From positions 124,001 through 188,000 of the forward strand of contig JAKIWL010000001.1 in NCBI GenBank assembly GCA_022750055.1: DNA of 64,000 nt, read 5' to 3'. Numbering within the stretch: the first letter of the stretch is position 1; each line of letters opens with the position of its first letter. This DNA is from Thermoplasmata archaeon. Lineage in GTDB: Archaea; Thermoplasmatota; Thermoplasmata; Lutacidiplasmatales; UBA184. A program made the translations under genes and the position numbers. Shown in pieces: positions 57,288 through 64,000 of the stretch. Under the pieces are notes generated by a model, which was given only the letters and a program-made list of their open reading frames with translations, was not told the origin of the DNA and ran no database searches.

Positions 57288-58964
57288 ATGACGGGATCCG
57301 AGAAGATGCCGGCGCTCGAGCGGTCGGAACGGGATCCCGTCGGGTCGTTCGACGCTCTCGAGACCGCGGTCATCGACCATCTGTTCGCTTTGCAACCCGG
57401 GTATGCCGTCTTCCTCGGCCTCCACGAATACGATGGGCGGCTGCCGGACTATTCGAACGGGTTCACGGATCGATGGCTCTCCGAGTCGGACCGGCTGGGC
57501 GCCCGGATCCACGCGTTGGGCTCCGGCGAGGTTCCGGCGGGCCGATCGATCGACCGGCGCCTCCTCGAGCTCTTGCTCGCGAGCCCGGTCTTCGACCTGA
57601 GGGAGGCGCGCGACCTCGAGCGGAACCCGATGGCGTACCTGGCCTCCCTTTCGATGACCTCCTACATGGTCCGGGAGTACGCGCCGGCCGCCGATCGGGT
57701 CCGCGCGATGGTCGAGACGCTCCGGGCCGTCCCGCGCCTGATCGAGACCGGACGGCGCCGGCTCGAGGCGCGACTGCCGGCTCCGTTCCTGCGACTCGCC
57801 GATTCGATCGGGGCCGGATTGCCGAGCCACTTCGACGAGGTCGAACAGTTCGCCGCCCGCCACGGTTCCGCCCTGCGGCGTGCCGTCTCGGACGTCCGAC
57901 CGGCCGCCGAGGCGTCCGTTCGCGACTTCCTCGACCGGATCCGCAACGAGTGGGGACCGAAGGCGACGGAGGAGTTCGCCCTAGGTCCCCAGCGCTACCA
58001 GACCCTCCTGTGGGTTCGAGAGGGGATCCAGGAGCCGTTCTCCGACATGCTGGAAGAGGGCCGTCGCGACCTCGCCCGAAACCAGTCCCGGCTGGACGAG
58101 ATCGTCCGCTCCGCCGGCCCGGCCCGCTCGGTCTCCGCCCTCCTCGAGACCCTGTATGAGGACCACCCGAGCGCGGACGACCTCGTCCCATCGGCGCAGC
58201 GCTTCGTCTCGGAGACCCGGGAGTTCGTCCGCGACCACGGTCTTGCGACCATCCCGGAGCCGGACTCCTGCCGGGTCGAGGAGACGCCATCCTACGGACG
58301 GGCCCTGTCGACCGCGAGCATGAACCCGCCCGGGCCGTTCGACACGAAGGGCGACGAGGGGATCTATTTCGTCACCCCGGTCGACTCGATGTGGCCCGCC
58401 GAGCGACAGGAGGAGTGGCTGCGCTCGTTGAACCGGTCGATGCTACGCAACATCACCGTGCACGAGGTGTATCCGGGCCATTATCTGCAGTTCCTTCACC
58501 ATCGCCGGGCCGCTGGATCCCTCGCCCGCCGCGTGTTCATGTCGAACTCCTTCACCGAGGGCTGGGCCCACTACTGCGAGCAGCTCGCGGTCGAGGCCGG
58601 CCTGGGCGCGGGCAGCGTCCATGCCGAGGTCGCCCAGCTCCATGATGCCCTCCTTCGGGATTGCCGCCTGATCGCCTCGGTCGGGCTGCACACGGGCGGG
58701 ATGAGCCTCGAGCAGGCGACCGAGCTGTTCCAGACCGAAGCCCACTTCGAACGCCTGCCGGCCGAGCGGGAGGCGATCCGCGGCACCTTCAACCCCGAAT
58801 ACTTCTGCTATACGCTCGGCAAGCTATCGATCCTGCGGGCCCGCGCCCGGCACCTTTCCCCGAAGTTCTCCGGGTCCCTGAAGGCCTTCCACGACCACCT
58901 GCTCTCCTTTGGAGCCCCGCCCGTCGGGATGATCGAGGAGCTGTTCGCCGGGTCGGCGGCGTGA
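57288..58964 (+). CDS. DUF885 family protein, putative metallopeptidase-like
   Basis: A 558-residue protein. The zinc-peptidase-like signature HEVYPGHYLQ (HExxPGH) is near residue 388, followed by FTEGWAHYCEQLAVEAG, which supplies a downstream Glu, both standard for DUF885. The preceding GIYFVTP segment and the helical N-half also fit. A GCTTTAGAG box near 57250 precedes the ATG by about 34 nt; ATG 57306 is an alternative. Peptidase activity is assumed for the family, not proven. Confidence 0.85.
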   Translation: MTGSEKMPALERSERDPVGSFDALETAVIDHLFALQPGYAVFLGLHEYDGRLPDYSNGFTDRWLSESDRLGARIHALGSGEVPAGRSIDRRLLELLLASPVFDLREARDLERNPMAYLASLSMTSYMVREYAPAADRVRAMVETLRAVPRLIETGRRRLEARLPAPFLRLADSIGAGLPSHFDEVEQFAARHGSALRRAVSDVRPAAEASVRDFLDRIRNEWGPKATEEFALGPQRYQTLLWVREGIQEPFSDMLEEGRRDLARNQSRLDEIVRSAGPARSVSALLETLYEDHPSADDLVPSAQRFVSETREFVRDHGLATIPEPDSCRVEETPSYGRALSTASMNPPGPFDTKGDEGIYFVTPVDSMWPAERQEEWLRSLNRSMLRNITVHEVYPGHYLQFLHHRRAAGSLARRVFMSNSFTEGWAHYCEQLAVEAGLGAGSVHAEVAQLHDALLRDCRLIASVGLHTGGMSLEQATELFQTEAHFERLPAEREAIRGTFNPEYFCYTLGKLSILRARARHLSPKFSGSLKAFHDHLLSFGAPPVGMIEELFAGSAA

Positions 58965-59674
58965 GCCGCGTCGCCGCTCCCCGCACCCAGGCCGATCGGC
59001 TCGGGCGCCACCGTCTGGCCCTGGGCGGGGCGTTCGGACTCATCGGGGCCCTGATCGGGATCGTCCTACCGGTGGGACTCCTCCTTGAAACCGCCTACGC
59101 GCCAGGAGGACCGTCCCCCCTGGGAGGCCCCCAGCTCACCCTGCTCGCGCTCATCCTCACGGCGGGCCTTCTCCTCCTGGTCGTGAGTTTCGTGATGTAC
59201 CGCAGTGCGTTCGCCGCGCTGCGCACCGCCGAGCCGAAATTCTGGGTCGCCTCGGCCCTGTGTCTCATCGGAACGGTCGGATTGATCGTCGTCCTGGTCG
59301 CGTCGGTCGCGGTGGGCGGGTCGGTGGGGGAGGTCGCGCGCTGCGCCCATGGGTCCCCGAGCCACGCGCTCGCCTGCCTACGGGCCGGGTCGTCGGGCGA
59401 GGTGCTCGGTGCGAGCCTTGCCGTACTCGGTTTCTGGCTCGCGTGGGTCGGAGGCGTGGGCATCGTGATCGGCCTGGGATTGGAGGGACGAAGGATCCGA
59501 AAGCCGGCCCTGGTCGCCGGGGCGGCCGCCTATGCGCTCGTCCTCCTCGCGTTCATCGGCCCGTTCGCCGCCCTCCTCCTCTCCCTCCCCTCGACCGGCC
59601 CGTTGTGGATCGCCTTGTCGGTGCTCGCCCTGGTCGCCCCCGGCCTCGTCCTCCGGGGGAGCCAGCGGTCCTAG
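58961..59674 (+). CDS. Polytopic membrane protein of unknown function
   Basis: 237 residues from a GTG that overlaps the DUF885 stop (GTGA). About six hydrophobic helices are predicted (for example FGLIGALIGIVLPVGLLLE, LTLLALILTAGLLLLVVSF, LIGTVGLIVVLVASVAVGG). Two Cys (RCAHGS, LACLRA) in an outer loop could pair. No family is clear; DUF973-like archaeal proteins are similar in layout. Coupling to the peptidase-like gene suggests a joint function. Confidence 0.65.
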   Translation: MSRVAAPRTQADRLGRHRLALGGAFGLIGALIGIVLPVGLLLETAYAPGGPSPLGGPQLTLLALILTAGLLLLVVSFVMYRSAFAALRTAEPKFWVASALCLIGTVGLIVVLVASVAVGGSVGEVARCAHGSPSHALACLRAGSSGEVLGASLAVLGFWLAWVGGVGIVIGLGLEGRRIRKPALVAGAAAYALVLLAFIGPFAALLLSLPSTGPLWIALSVLALVAPGLVLRGSQRS

Positions 59675-59793
59675 GGTCTCGAACCGAGGCACTCCGGCTG
59701 GACCGGTCGCGGACCCGGGTCCCGGGGGGGCCGTCATCGGTTTTCAAATAGGATGCATCGGATGGCCTCGCATTCGATGGGAGGGTGCAGAGG

Positions 59794-60849
59794 ATGAAGG
59801 TGGTGATGGTGCTCTATCCGGGCGGGGCGGCGGCGAAGGAGAACCCGAAGATCCTCGGCGCTGCCGAGAACGCCCTCGGACTTCGACCCATGATCGAATC
59901 CGCGGGCCACGAACTGGTCGCCCTCACGGACAAGGAGCGCGACCTCGACCGGGAGCTGCCGGGGACCGACGTGCTCGTCACCACCCCGTTCTGGCCGGCC
60001 TACGTGACGCGCGCTCGCATCGCCGCCGCGCCCAAGCTCAAGCTGATCCTGACCGCCGGGGTCGGGTCGGACCACATCGACCTAGCGGCCGCCGCGGAGC
60101 GCGGCATCACGGTCGCGGAGATCACCGGCTCGAACGTCGTCAGCGTCGCCGAGCATGCCGTCATGCAGATCCTCGCCCTCGTGCGCGACTACCTCCCGGC
60201 CTATCGGCAGGTCGTCGACGGAAAGTGGGACATCGCCGCCGCTGTGACCCGGTCCCACGACCTCGAGGGAAAGGTGGTCGGGATCGTCGGGGCGGGCCGG
60301 ATCGGCCAGCGGACCGCGATCCGCCTGAAGGGGTTCGACGTGCAGGTACTGTACTACGACTTCCGACGACTCACGACGGCCGAGGAGTACACTCTCGGGA
60401 TCCGCTATGCGCCGCTCGACGACCTCCTCCGGCGATGCGATGTGATCACCATCCACTGCCCGCTGACGCCCGAGACCGACGGCCTGTTCGGTCGAGAACG
60501 CCTGGCGGCGATGAAGCGCGGCGCCTACATCGTCAACACGGCGCGCGGCAAGATCGTGGACACCCAGGCGTTGGTCGAAGCGATGGGTTCCGGCCACCTG
60601 GCCGGATACGCGGGCGATGTATGGTACCCCCAACCCGCGCCACCGGACCACCCGTGGCGGTCGATGCCACACCATGCCCTCACGGTCCACGTCTCCGGGA
60701 CCACGCTCGAGGCCCAGCAGCGCTACTCCGACGGGATCCGGGATTGCCTGACGAGGTTCTTCGCCGGTCGGACTCTCGACCGGGATTACCTCATCGTCGA
60801 CGGTGGCAAGGTCGTCAGCCCGAGCTACAGCTACGCCTTCGGGAAGTAG
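59794..60849 (+). CDS. NAD-dependent formate dehydrogenase (D-2-hydroxyacid dehydrogenase family)
   Basis: 351 residues. The N-terminus MKVVMVLYPGG and the segments LGLRPMIESAGHELV, TTPFWPAYVT, GSNVVSVAEHAVMQILALVRDY, GAGRIGQRTA, NTARGKIVD and GYAGDVWYPQPAPPDHPWR follow the soluble metal-free formate dehydrogenases (EC 1.17.1.9) closely, rather than generic phosphoglycerate dehydrogenases. It oxidises formate to CO2 with NAD. ATG 59794 gives the family start and is preceded by GGGAGGG; a GTG at 59785 is possible. Uncommon in archaea. Confidence 0.9.
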   Translation: MKVVMVLYPGGAAAKENPKILGAAENALGLRPMIESAGHELVALTDKERDLDRELPGTDVLVTTPFWPAYVTRARIAAAPKLKLILTAGVGSDHIDLAAAAERGITVAEITGSNVVSVAEHAVMQILALVRDYLPAYRQVVDGKWDIAAAVTRSHDLEGKVVGIVGAGRIGQRTAIRLKGFDVQVLYYDFRRLTTAEEYTLGIRYAPLDDLLRRCDVITIHCPLTPETDGLFGRERLAAMKRGAYIVNTARGKIVDTQALVEAMGSGHLAGYAGDVWYPQPAPPDHPWRSMPHHALTVHVSGTTLEAQQRYSDGIRDCLTRFFAGRTLDRDYLIVDGGKVVSPSYSYAFGK

Positions 60850-60933
60850 GACGCAGCCTCTTTCGATCGGGCCGACCCACGATCGGGCGCCGGGCGCGGG
60901 TCGGCGCGAGACTGCTCCGCCGCGGAGCGCCGG

Positions 60934-61935
60934 CTAGGCTGTGAGGTTCTTCGGGGCCATCCACGCGCTGCGCGTGTCGACGTGCCCATCGGCCGAATCG
61001 ACGCGAGCCACCACGCCCGCCGATCGCCCCAGCATCGAGAACTCGAGGGAGTACCAGAAGACGGTGAAATGGTCCGGGGCCTCCCGGACCTCGGCAAAGT
61101 GGTGGGTCTCCGATAGCATCCAGCCCTTCGAGATCGACGGGTGGTAACTGCGTTCCAAGGCTTCCTGAGGGCTCGCGACGGGACCCGGCGAGTTCGGAGG
61201 CGGGTGCAGGCGGATCGAGCGCGGATCGTCCTCTCGGCCGCGAAGGAGATGGAGCCGGGTGAACCGAAGGAACGTCGAATCGGAGCCGGCCCGCTCCTCC
61301 GCGAGGAGGAAGACGAACGGGTTTCCCGTCGGGATGACCGAACTGTACCCCTCCTTCTTCTGGATCGTCCCGGCCTTCCATCGGCCCACGCCCCGGACGG
61401 CGAGGTAGCTGAGATAGATCGCCAGCAGCAACCAGGTGGTCAGTTCCCACAGCGCAACCGGGACCCGGCCCCGCTCGTAGAGCAGTAGCCAGAAGGAGAA
61501 CCCCGTGAACGCGAACGTGCCGAGGTTGATCGCCCGGTCGGCGTCGAGGTGGAACTCGAGCTTGCTGAACGGGGCGAAGGGCGGGACCGAGTAGTGGGTG
61601 AACCCGTCGAGGAAGACGTGGCTCAAACCCCCGCCCTCCATGGCGAGGAAATAGTACAACGTGGACCCGGCCGCGAAGGACGGACCGATCACGTGGGCGA
61701 AGACAGACGGGACGACGAACGCGCCGACCGCCGCGATGACCGTCACCCCAAAGATCGAGTGGGTGATCCCGTGGTGGCGCAGCAGGGGGAAGCGCTTCGC
61801 GAGCGGGAAGAAAAGCGCGTCGGAGTCCGGGAGACCTCCGGCGAGGGCTCCGGCGGCGATGTACTGGAGGCCGCCGGGTCCCCAGACCCCGTAGGAGACC
61901 AAGTAGGCGATGAGTACGTGTGTGAACAGGTCCAC
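60934..61935 (-). CDS. Membrane-bound metal-dependent hydrolase-like protein (DUF457/YdjM type)
   Basis: 333 residues. The N-terminal half is a polytopic DUF457-like domain with DLFTHVLIAYLV, ALAGGLPDSDALFFPL, HHGITHSIFG and GLSHVFLDGFTHYSVPPFAPF, where Asp and His residues probably bind a metal. The C-terminal soluble region is rich in charged residues. GTG 61935 is 28 nt after a GTTATC box (61961-61966), so the extension to 62028 is rejected. Members of the family are linked to phospholipid or DNA-damage responses, but function is unknown. Confidence 0.8.
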   Translation of the reverse strand: MDLFTHVLIAYLVSYGVWGPGGLQYIAAGALAGGLPDSDALFFPLAKRFPLLRHHGITHSIFGVTVIAAVGAFVVPSVFAHVIGPSFAAGSTLYYFLAMEGGGLSHVFLDGFTHYSVPPFAPFSKLEFHLDADRAINLGTFAFTGFSFWLLLYERGRVPVALWELTTWLLLAIYLSYLAVRGVGRWKAGTIQKKEGYSSVIPTGNPFVFLLAEERAGSDSTFLRFTRLHLLRGREDDPRSIRLHPPPNSPGPVASPQEALERSYHPSISKGWMLSETHHFAEVREAPDHFTVFWYSLEFSMLGRSAGVVARVDSADGHVDTRSAWMAPKNLTA

Positions 61936-62083
61936 GATCGTCGAACGAGCCGTTCGGGGGATAACAATGGCGGCCGAAGTTACCCCCCCGCGCGCGCCGG
62001 GTCCCTCCCCCGTGGGGAGCCGTAACACGACAGGCCGCCGGCCCCCCGCGCGGCCTTAAGCCTCCAATTTCCTGACCGGCGCG

Positions 62084-62830
62084 ATGGAGATCCCTCCCGA
62101 GACGGTCGCCCGCCTCGAACAGGAGAACCAGGACCACCGGTGCCCGGGGGGCCCGGAGTCGTGCGTGAGGATCCACGCGATCGCCAAGCTCCCGACCCGC
62201 TTCGGGGGCTACCAGGTCGTAGCGTTCCAGAACGACTGGGACCATCGGGAGCACGCCGCCTTTGTCCACGGGAACGTGGTCGACGCCAAGGAGGTGCCGG
62301 TCCGTATCCACTCCGAATGCCTCACCGGCGACGCCATCGGGTCCCTGCGATGCGACTGCCGCGACCAGCTGATCGATTCCCTCGAGCGCATCGGGAAGAT
62401 GGAACGGGGTGTCGTCCTGTATCTCCGCCAGGAGGGCCGGGGGATCGGGTTCGTCAACAAGATCCGAGCGTACGAGCTCCAGGACGCGGGGTACGACACG
62501 GTTCAGGCGAATGAGATGCTCGGTTTCAACCCGGATGAGCGGGACTACGCGATCGCCGCCCACATGCTCCACTCGCTCCACATCCCGTCGGTACGGGTCA
62601 TGACGAACAACCCGGACAAGATCGAGGACCTCAAGCGCCACGGGGTCGACGTCGTCGGACGGATCCCGCTCATCATTCCGCCCAACGCCTATGACCGGCC
62701 CTACCTGATCACCAAACAGCGCCGCCTGGGCCACCTCCTCGACCTGGAGCAGGAAGAGGAATCGCCCCCGGACGAGTCGGCCCCCGACGGCGGGCCGAGT
62801 CACCGCGAAGCACCCGGTCCCTCGGGGTGA
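62084..62830 (+). CDS. ribA: GTP cyclohydrolase II, bacterial type
   Basis: First step of riboflavin synthesis. In 248 residues the RibA features are complete: FGGYQVVAF, VRIHSECLTGDAIGSLRCDC (zinc Cys set), LRQEGRGIGFVNKIRAYELQDAGYDTVQANE, NNPDKIEDL and NAYDRPYLITKQRRLGHLL. An acidic Pro/Ser-rich tail of about 25 residues is extra. A CCTTAAGCC box is 28 nt before the ATG. Most archaea use GTP cyclohydrolase III instead, so horizontal acquisition is likely. Confidence 0.94.
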   Translation: MEIPPETVARLEQENQDHRCPGGPESCVRIHAIAKLPTRFGGYQVVAFQNDWDHREHAAFVHGNVVDAKEVPVRIHSECLTGDAIGSLRCDCRDQLIDSLERIGKMERGVVLYLRQEGRGIGFVNKIRAYELQDAGYDTVQANEMLGFNPDERDYAIAAHMLHSLHIPSVRVMTNNPDKIEDLKRHGVDVVGRIPLIIPPNAYDRPYLITKQRRLGHLLDLEQEEESPPDESAPDGGPSHREAPGPSG

Positions 62831-62945
62831 CCCTGCCGGCCGCCCCCAGGGTGCCCGGGTCGGCCCTGCTCGAGGACCCCGCTGGATTGCGTTGGGGTCA
62901 GGTCGCCCTTATCCGACCTCGCGCCGTCCTTCGGGTCGACACGCC

Positions 62946-63083
62946 ATGAAGGTGAAGGATCCGGTCTGCCACATGACCGTGGACACCGACAAGACCCCGC
63001 ACAAGTCCGAACGCGGGGGCGAACGGTTCTACTTCTGCTCGGCGGCCTGTCGGGTCCGCTTCGAGTCCGAGGGCAGGAAGTGA
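62946..63083 (+). CDS. Small YHS/TRASH-domain protein
   Basis: 45 residues: KVKDPVCHMTVDTDKTPHKSERGGERFYFCSAACRVRFES, a minimal YHS metal-binding domain with Cys in DPVCHM and the FCSAAC pair. It ends one base before the ATPase ATG and so is cotranscribed with it. A CCTTATCC box is about 35 nt upstream. Likely a copper carrier or sensor feeding the pump. Confidence 0.85.
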   Translation: MKVKDPVCHMTVDTDKTPHKSERGGERFYFCSAACRVRFESEGRK

Positions 63084-63084
63084 G

Positions 63085-64000
63085 ATGGCTACCGACCCCG
63101 TGTGCGGGATGTCGGTGGACGAACGGTCCTCCGAGCTCATCCTCTTCCGTGACGGACGCGCCCACTACTTCTGCAGCGAGAGCTGCCTAGCCCAGTTCGC
63201 GGACCCGCTGCGCTCGCTGCGGCGGCTCAAGCAGCGGCTCCTCCTCGCGTGGCCGCTCTCCATCGCGGTCGTCCTGCTCGTGTACCTCGCTCGATTCCCC
63301 GGGGCCCCGTATCTCGAGCTCGTCCTCGCCGCCCTCGTCCAGTTCTACGTAGGAGCCCCCTTCTACCGGGGGACGTGGGACGCGCTGCGGAGCCGGGTCG
63401 CGAACATGGACATCCTCATCGCCGTAGGTTCGACCCTCGCCTTCGGCTATAGCGCGCTCTCGGTGCTCGTCCCGGGCCTCGTCCCGGCGGTCAGTTTCTT
63501 CGACGCCTCCGCGCTCATCGTCACCCTGATCCTGACCGGTCATTACCTCGAACAGGCCACTCGGCGCAGCGCGTCGAGCGCGCTCCTCAAGCTCCCCGGC
63601 TTGTTGCCTGGCCGAGTCAGCCTGACCCGGGCCGGGCTCCCGATGGAGTTGGCCCCGAGCGAGGTCGAGGTCGGGGATCGCTTCGTCGTTCCCCCTGGGG
63701 GGCGGGTCCCGGCCGACGGGAAAGTGGTCCTTGGGTCCTCCTCCGTCGACGAGTCGATCCTCACGGGCGAGGCGATGCCGGTCCGCAAGGGAGTGGGGGA
63801 CCCTGTCGTCGCAGGTGCCCTCAACCAGGAGGGTCGCCTCGAGGTCGAGGCCGAACGGGTCGGCGACGACACCTTCCTCGCCCAGGTGGGCCGGCTACTC
63901 GCCGAAGCAGAGACGAGCCGGATGCCGTTGCGACGTCTTGCAGATCGCATCTCCGAGCGGTTCGTCCCGTTCGTCTTCGCGGTCGGGCTGGCCGCCTCCC
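63085..64000 (+). CDS. Copper-type P1B ATPase with N-terminal YHS domain, 3' end cut
   Basis: 305 residues visible, running off the right edge. The N-terminal YHS/TRASH domain (DPVCGMSVDE ... YFCSESC) replaces the usual HMA domain. Transmembrane helices then lead to the P-type actuator domain, with VPPGGRVPADGKV and the SILTGEAMPV (TGE) loop. The CPC membrane motif and the DKTGT phosphorylation loop lie outside the window. The layout matches CopA/CopB-like exporters of archaea. The upstream YHS gene is its probable partner. Confidence 0.9.
   Translation, partial: MATDPVCGMSVDERSSELILFRDGRAHYFCSESCLAQFADPLRSLRRLKQRLLLAWPLSIAVVLLVYLARFPGAPYLELVLAALVQFYVGAPFYRGTWDALRSRVANMDILIAVGSTLAFGYSALSVLVPGLVPAVSFFDASALIVTLILTGHYLEQATRRSASSALLKLPGLLPGRVSLTRAGLPMELAPSEVEVGDRFVVPPGGRVPADGKVVLGSSSVDESILTGEAMPVRKGVGDPVVAGALNQEGRLEVEAERVGDDTFLAQVGRLLAEAETSRMPLRRLADRISERFVPFVFAVGLAAS

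Overview
The window reads as a high-GC archaeal chromosome segment, probably from a Thermoplasmatota lineage. The archaeal markers are ribosomal proteins L7Ae, S28e and L24e, fibrillarin FlpA, an archaeal TyrRS, a type-II-like methionine aminopeptidase, a fused hexulose-6-phosphate synthase/RraA, and an archaeal SRP RNA. No Shine-Dalgarno pattern is general. Instead a TATA-like box lies about 25-31 nt before many start codons, often GTG, which points to mostly leaderless transcription. The lineage call is inference. The left edge cuts a malic enzyme and the right edge cuts a copper-type P1B ATPase.

Layout. 1-7.3 kb: malic enzyme, HIT protein, a two-gene split methionine synthase, an MFS exporter, and an ndk-sua5-map run of overlapping genes. 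7.3-11.4 kb: a methyltransferase, a two-polypeptide membrane-anchored Cas4-like nuclease, L24e-S28e-L7Ae and tyrS. 11.5-19.2 kb: a HhH/coiled-coil/KaiC-like ATPase, SRP RNA, thioesterase, glyA and a large surface protein with a cytoplasmic tail. 19.3-23.7 kb: thpR and a coupling-protein-like ATPase fused to a putative nuclease domain, then a gene-poor stretch. 23.7-29.8 kb: HxlR regulator, glycerate-kinase-like protein and a SoxA/SoxB-type oxidoreductase pair. 30-36.2 kb: a phosphate/polyphosphate block (SixA, two tandem Tmk-like kinases, Ppx, CHAD, PhoU-like). 36-46 kb: Fe-ADH-like, Fur-like, thioredoxin-like, tRNA-Leu, LsrF-like aldolase, Lrp/glnA, truA with a linked nuclease, DUF72 and tRNA-Glu. 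46.5-48.6 kb: HPS-RraA and a DNA methyltransferase divergent from a shared TATA box.

The most interesting region is 49.25-55.3 kb. Six tightly packed or overlapping minus-strand genes encode a compact type IV secretion/DNA-translocation-like apparatus: an Ig-like surface protein with a cytoplasmic winged-helix tail, a VirB2/CedA1-like pilin, a VirB6/CedA-like polytopic channel, a PrgI/VirB4-N-like protein, a small membrane protein and a VirB4 ATPase. The VirD4/TraD-like ATPase with a nuclease-like C-terminus at 19.9-22.5 kb could be its coupling protein, and the membrane-anchored Cas4-like nuclease at 8.1-8.9 kb a further partner. No relaxase, integrase, attachment site or IS element was seen, so a resident DNA-exchange system akin to crenarchaeal Ced is as plausible as a conjugative element.

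55.4-64 kb: flpA-ridA, a Pro-rich zinc-ribbon protein, a DUF885 protein, an NAD-dependent formate dehydrogenase, a DUF457-type membrane protein, a bacterial-type GTP cyclohydrolase II, and a YHS protein next to the copper ATPase.
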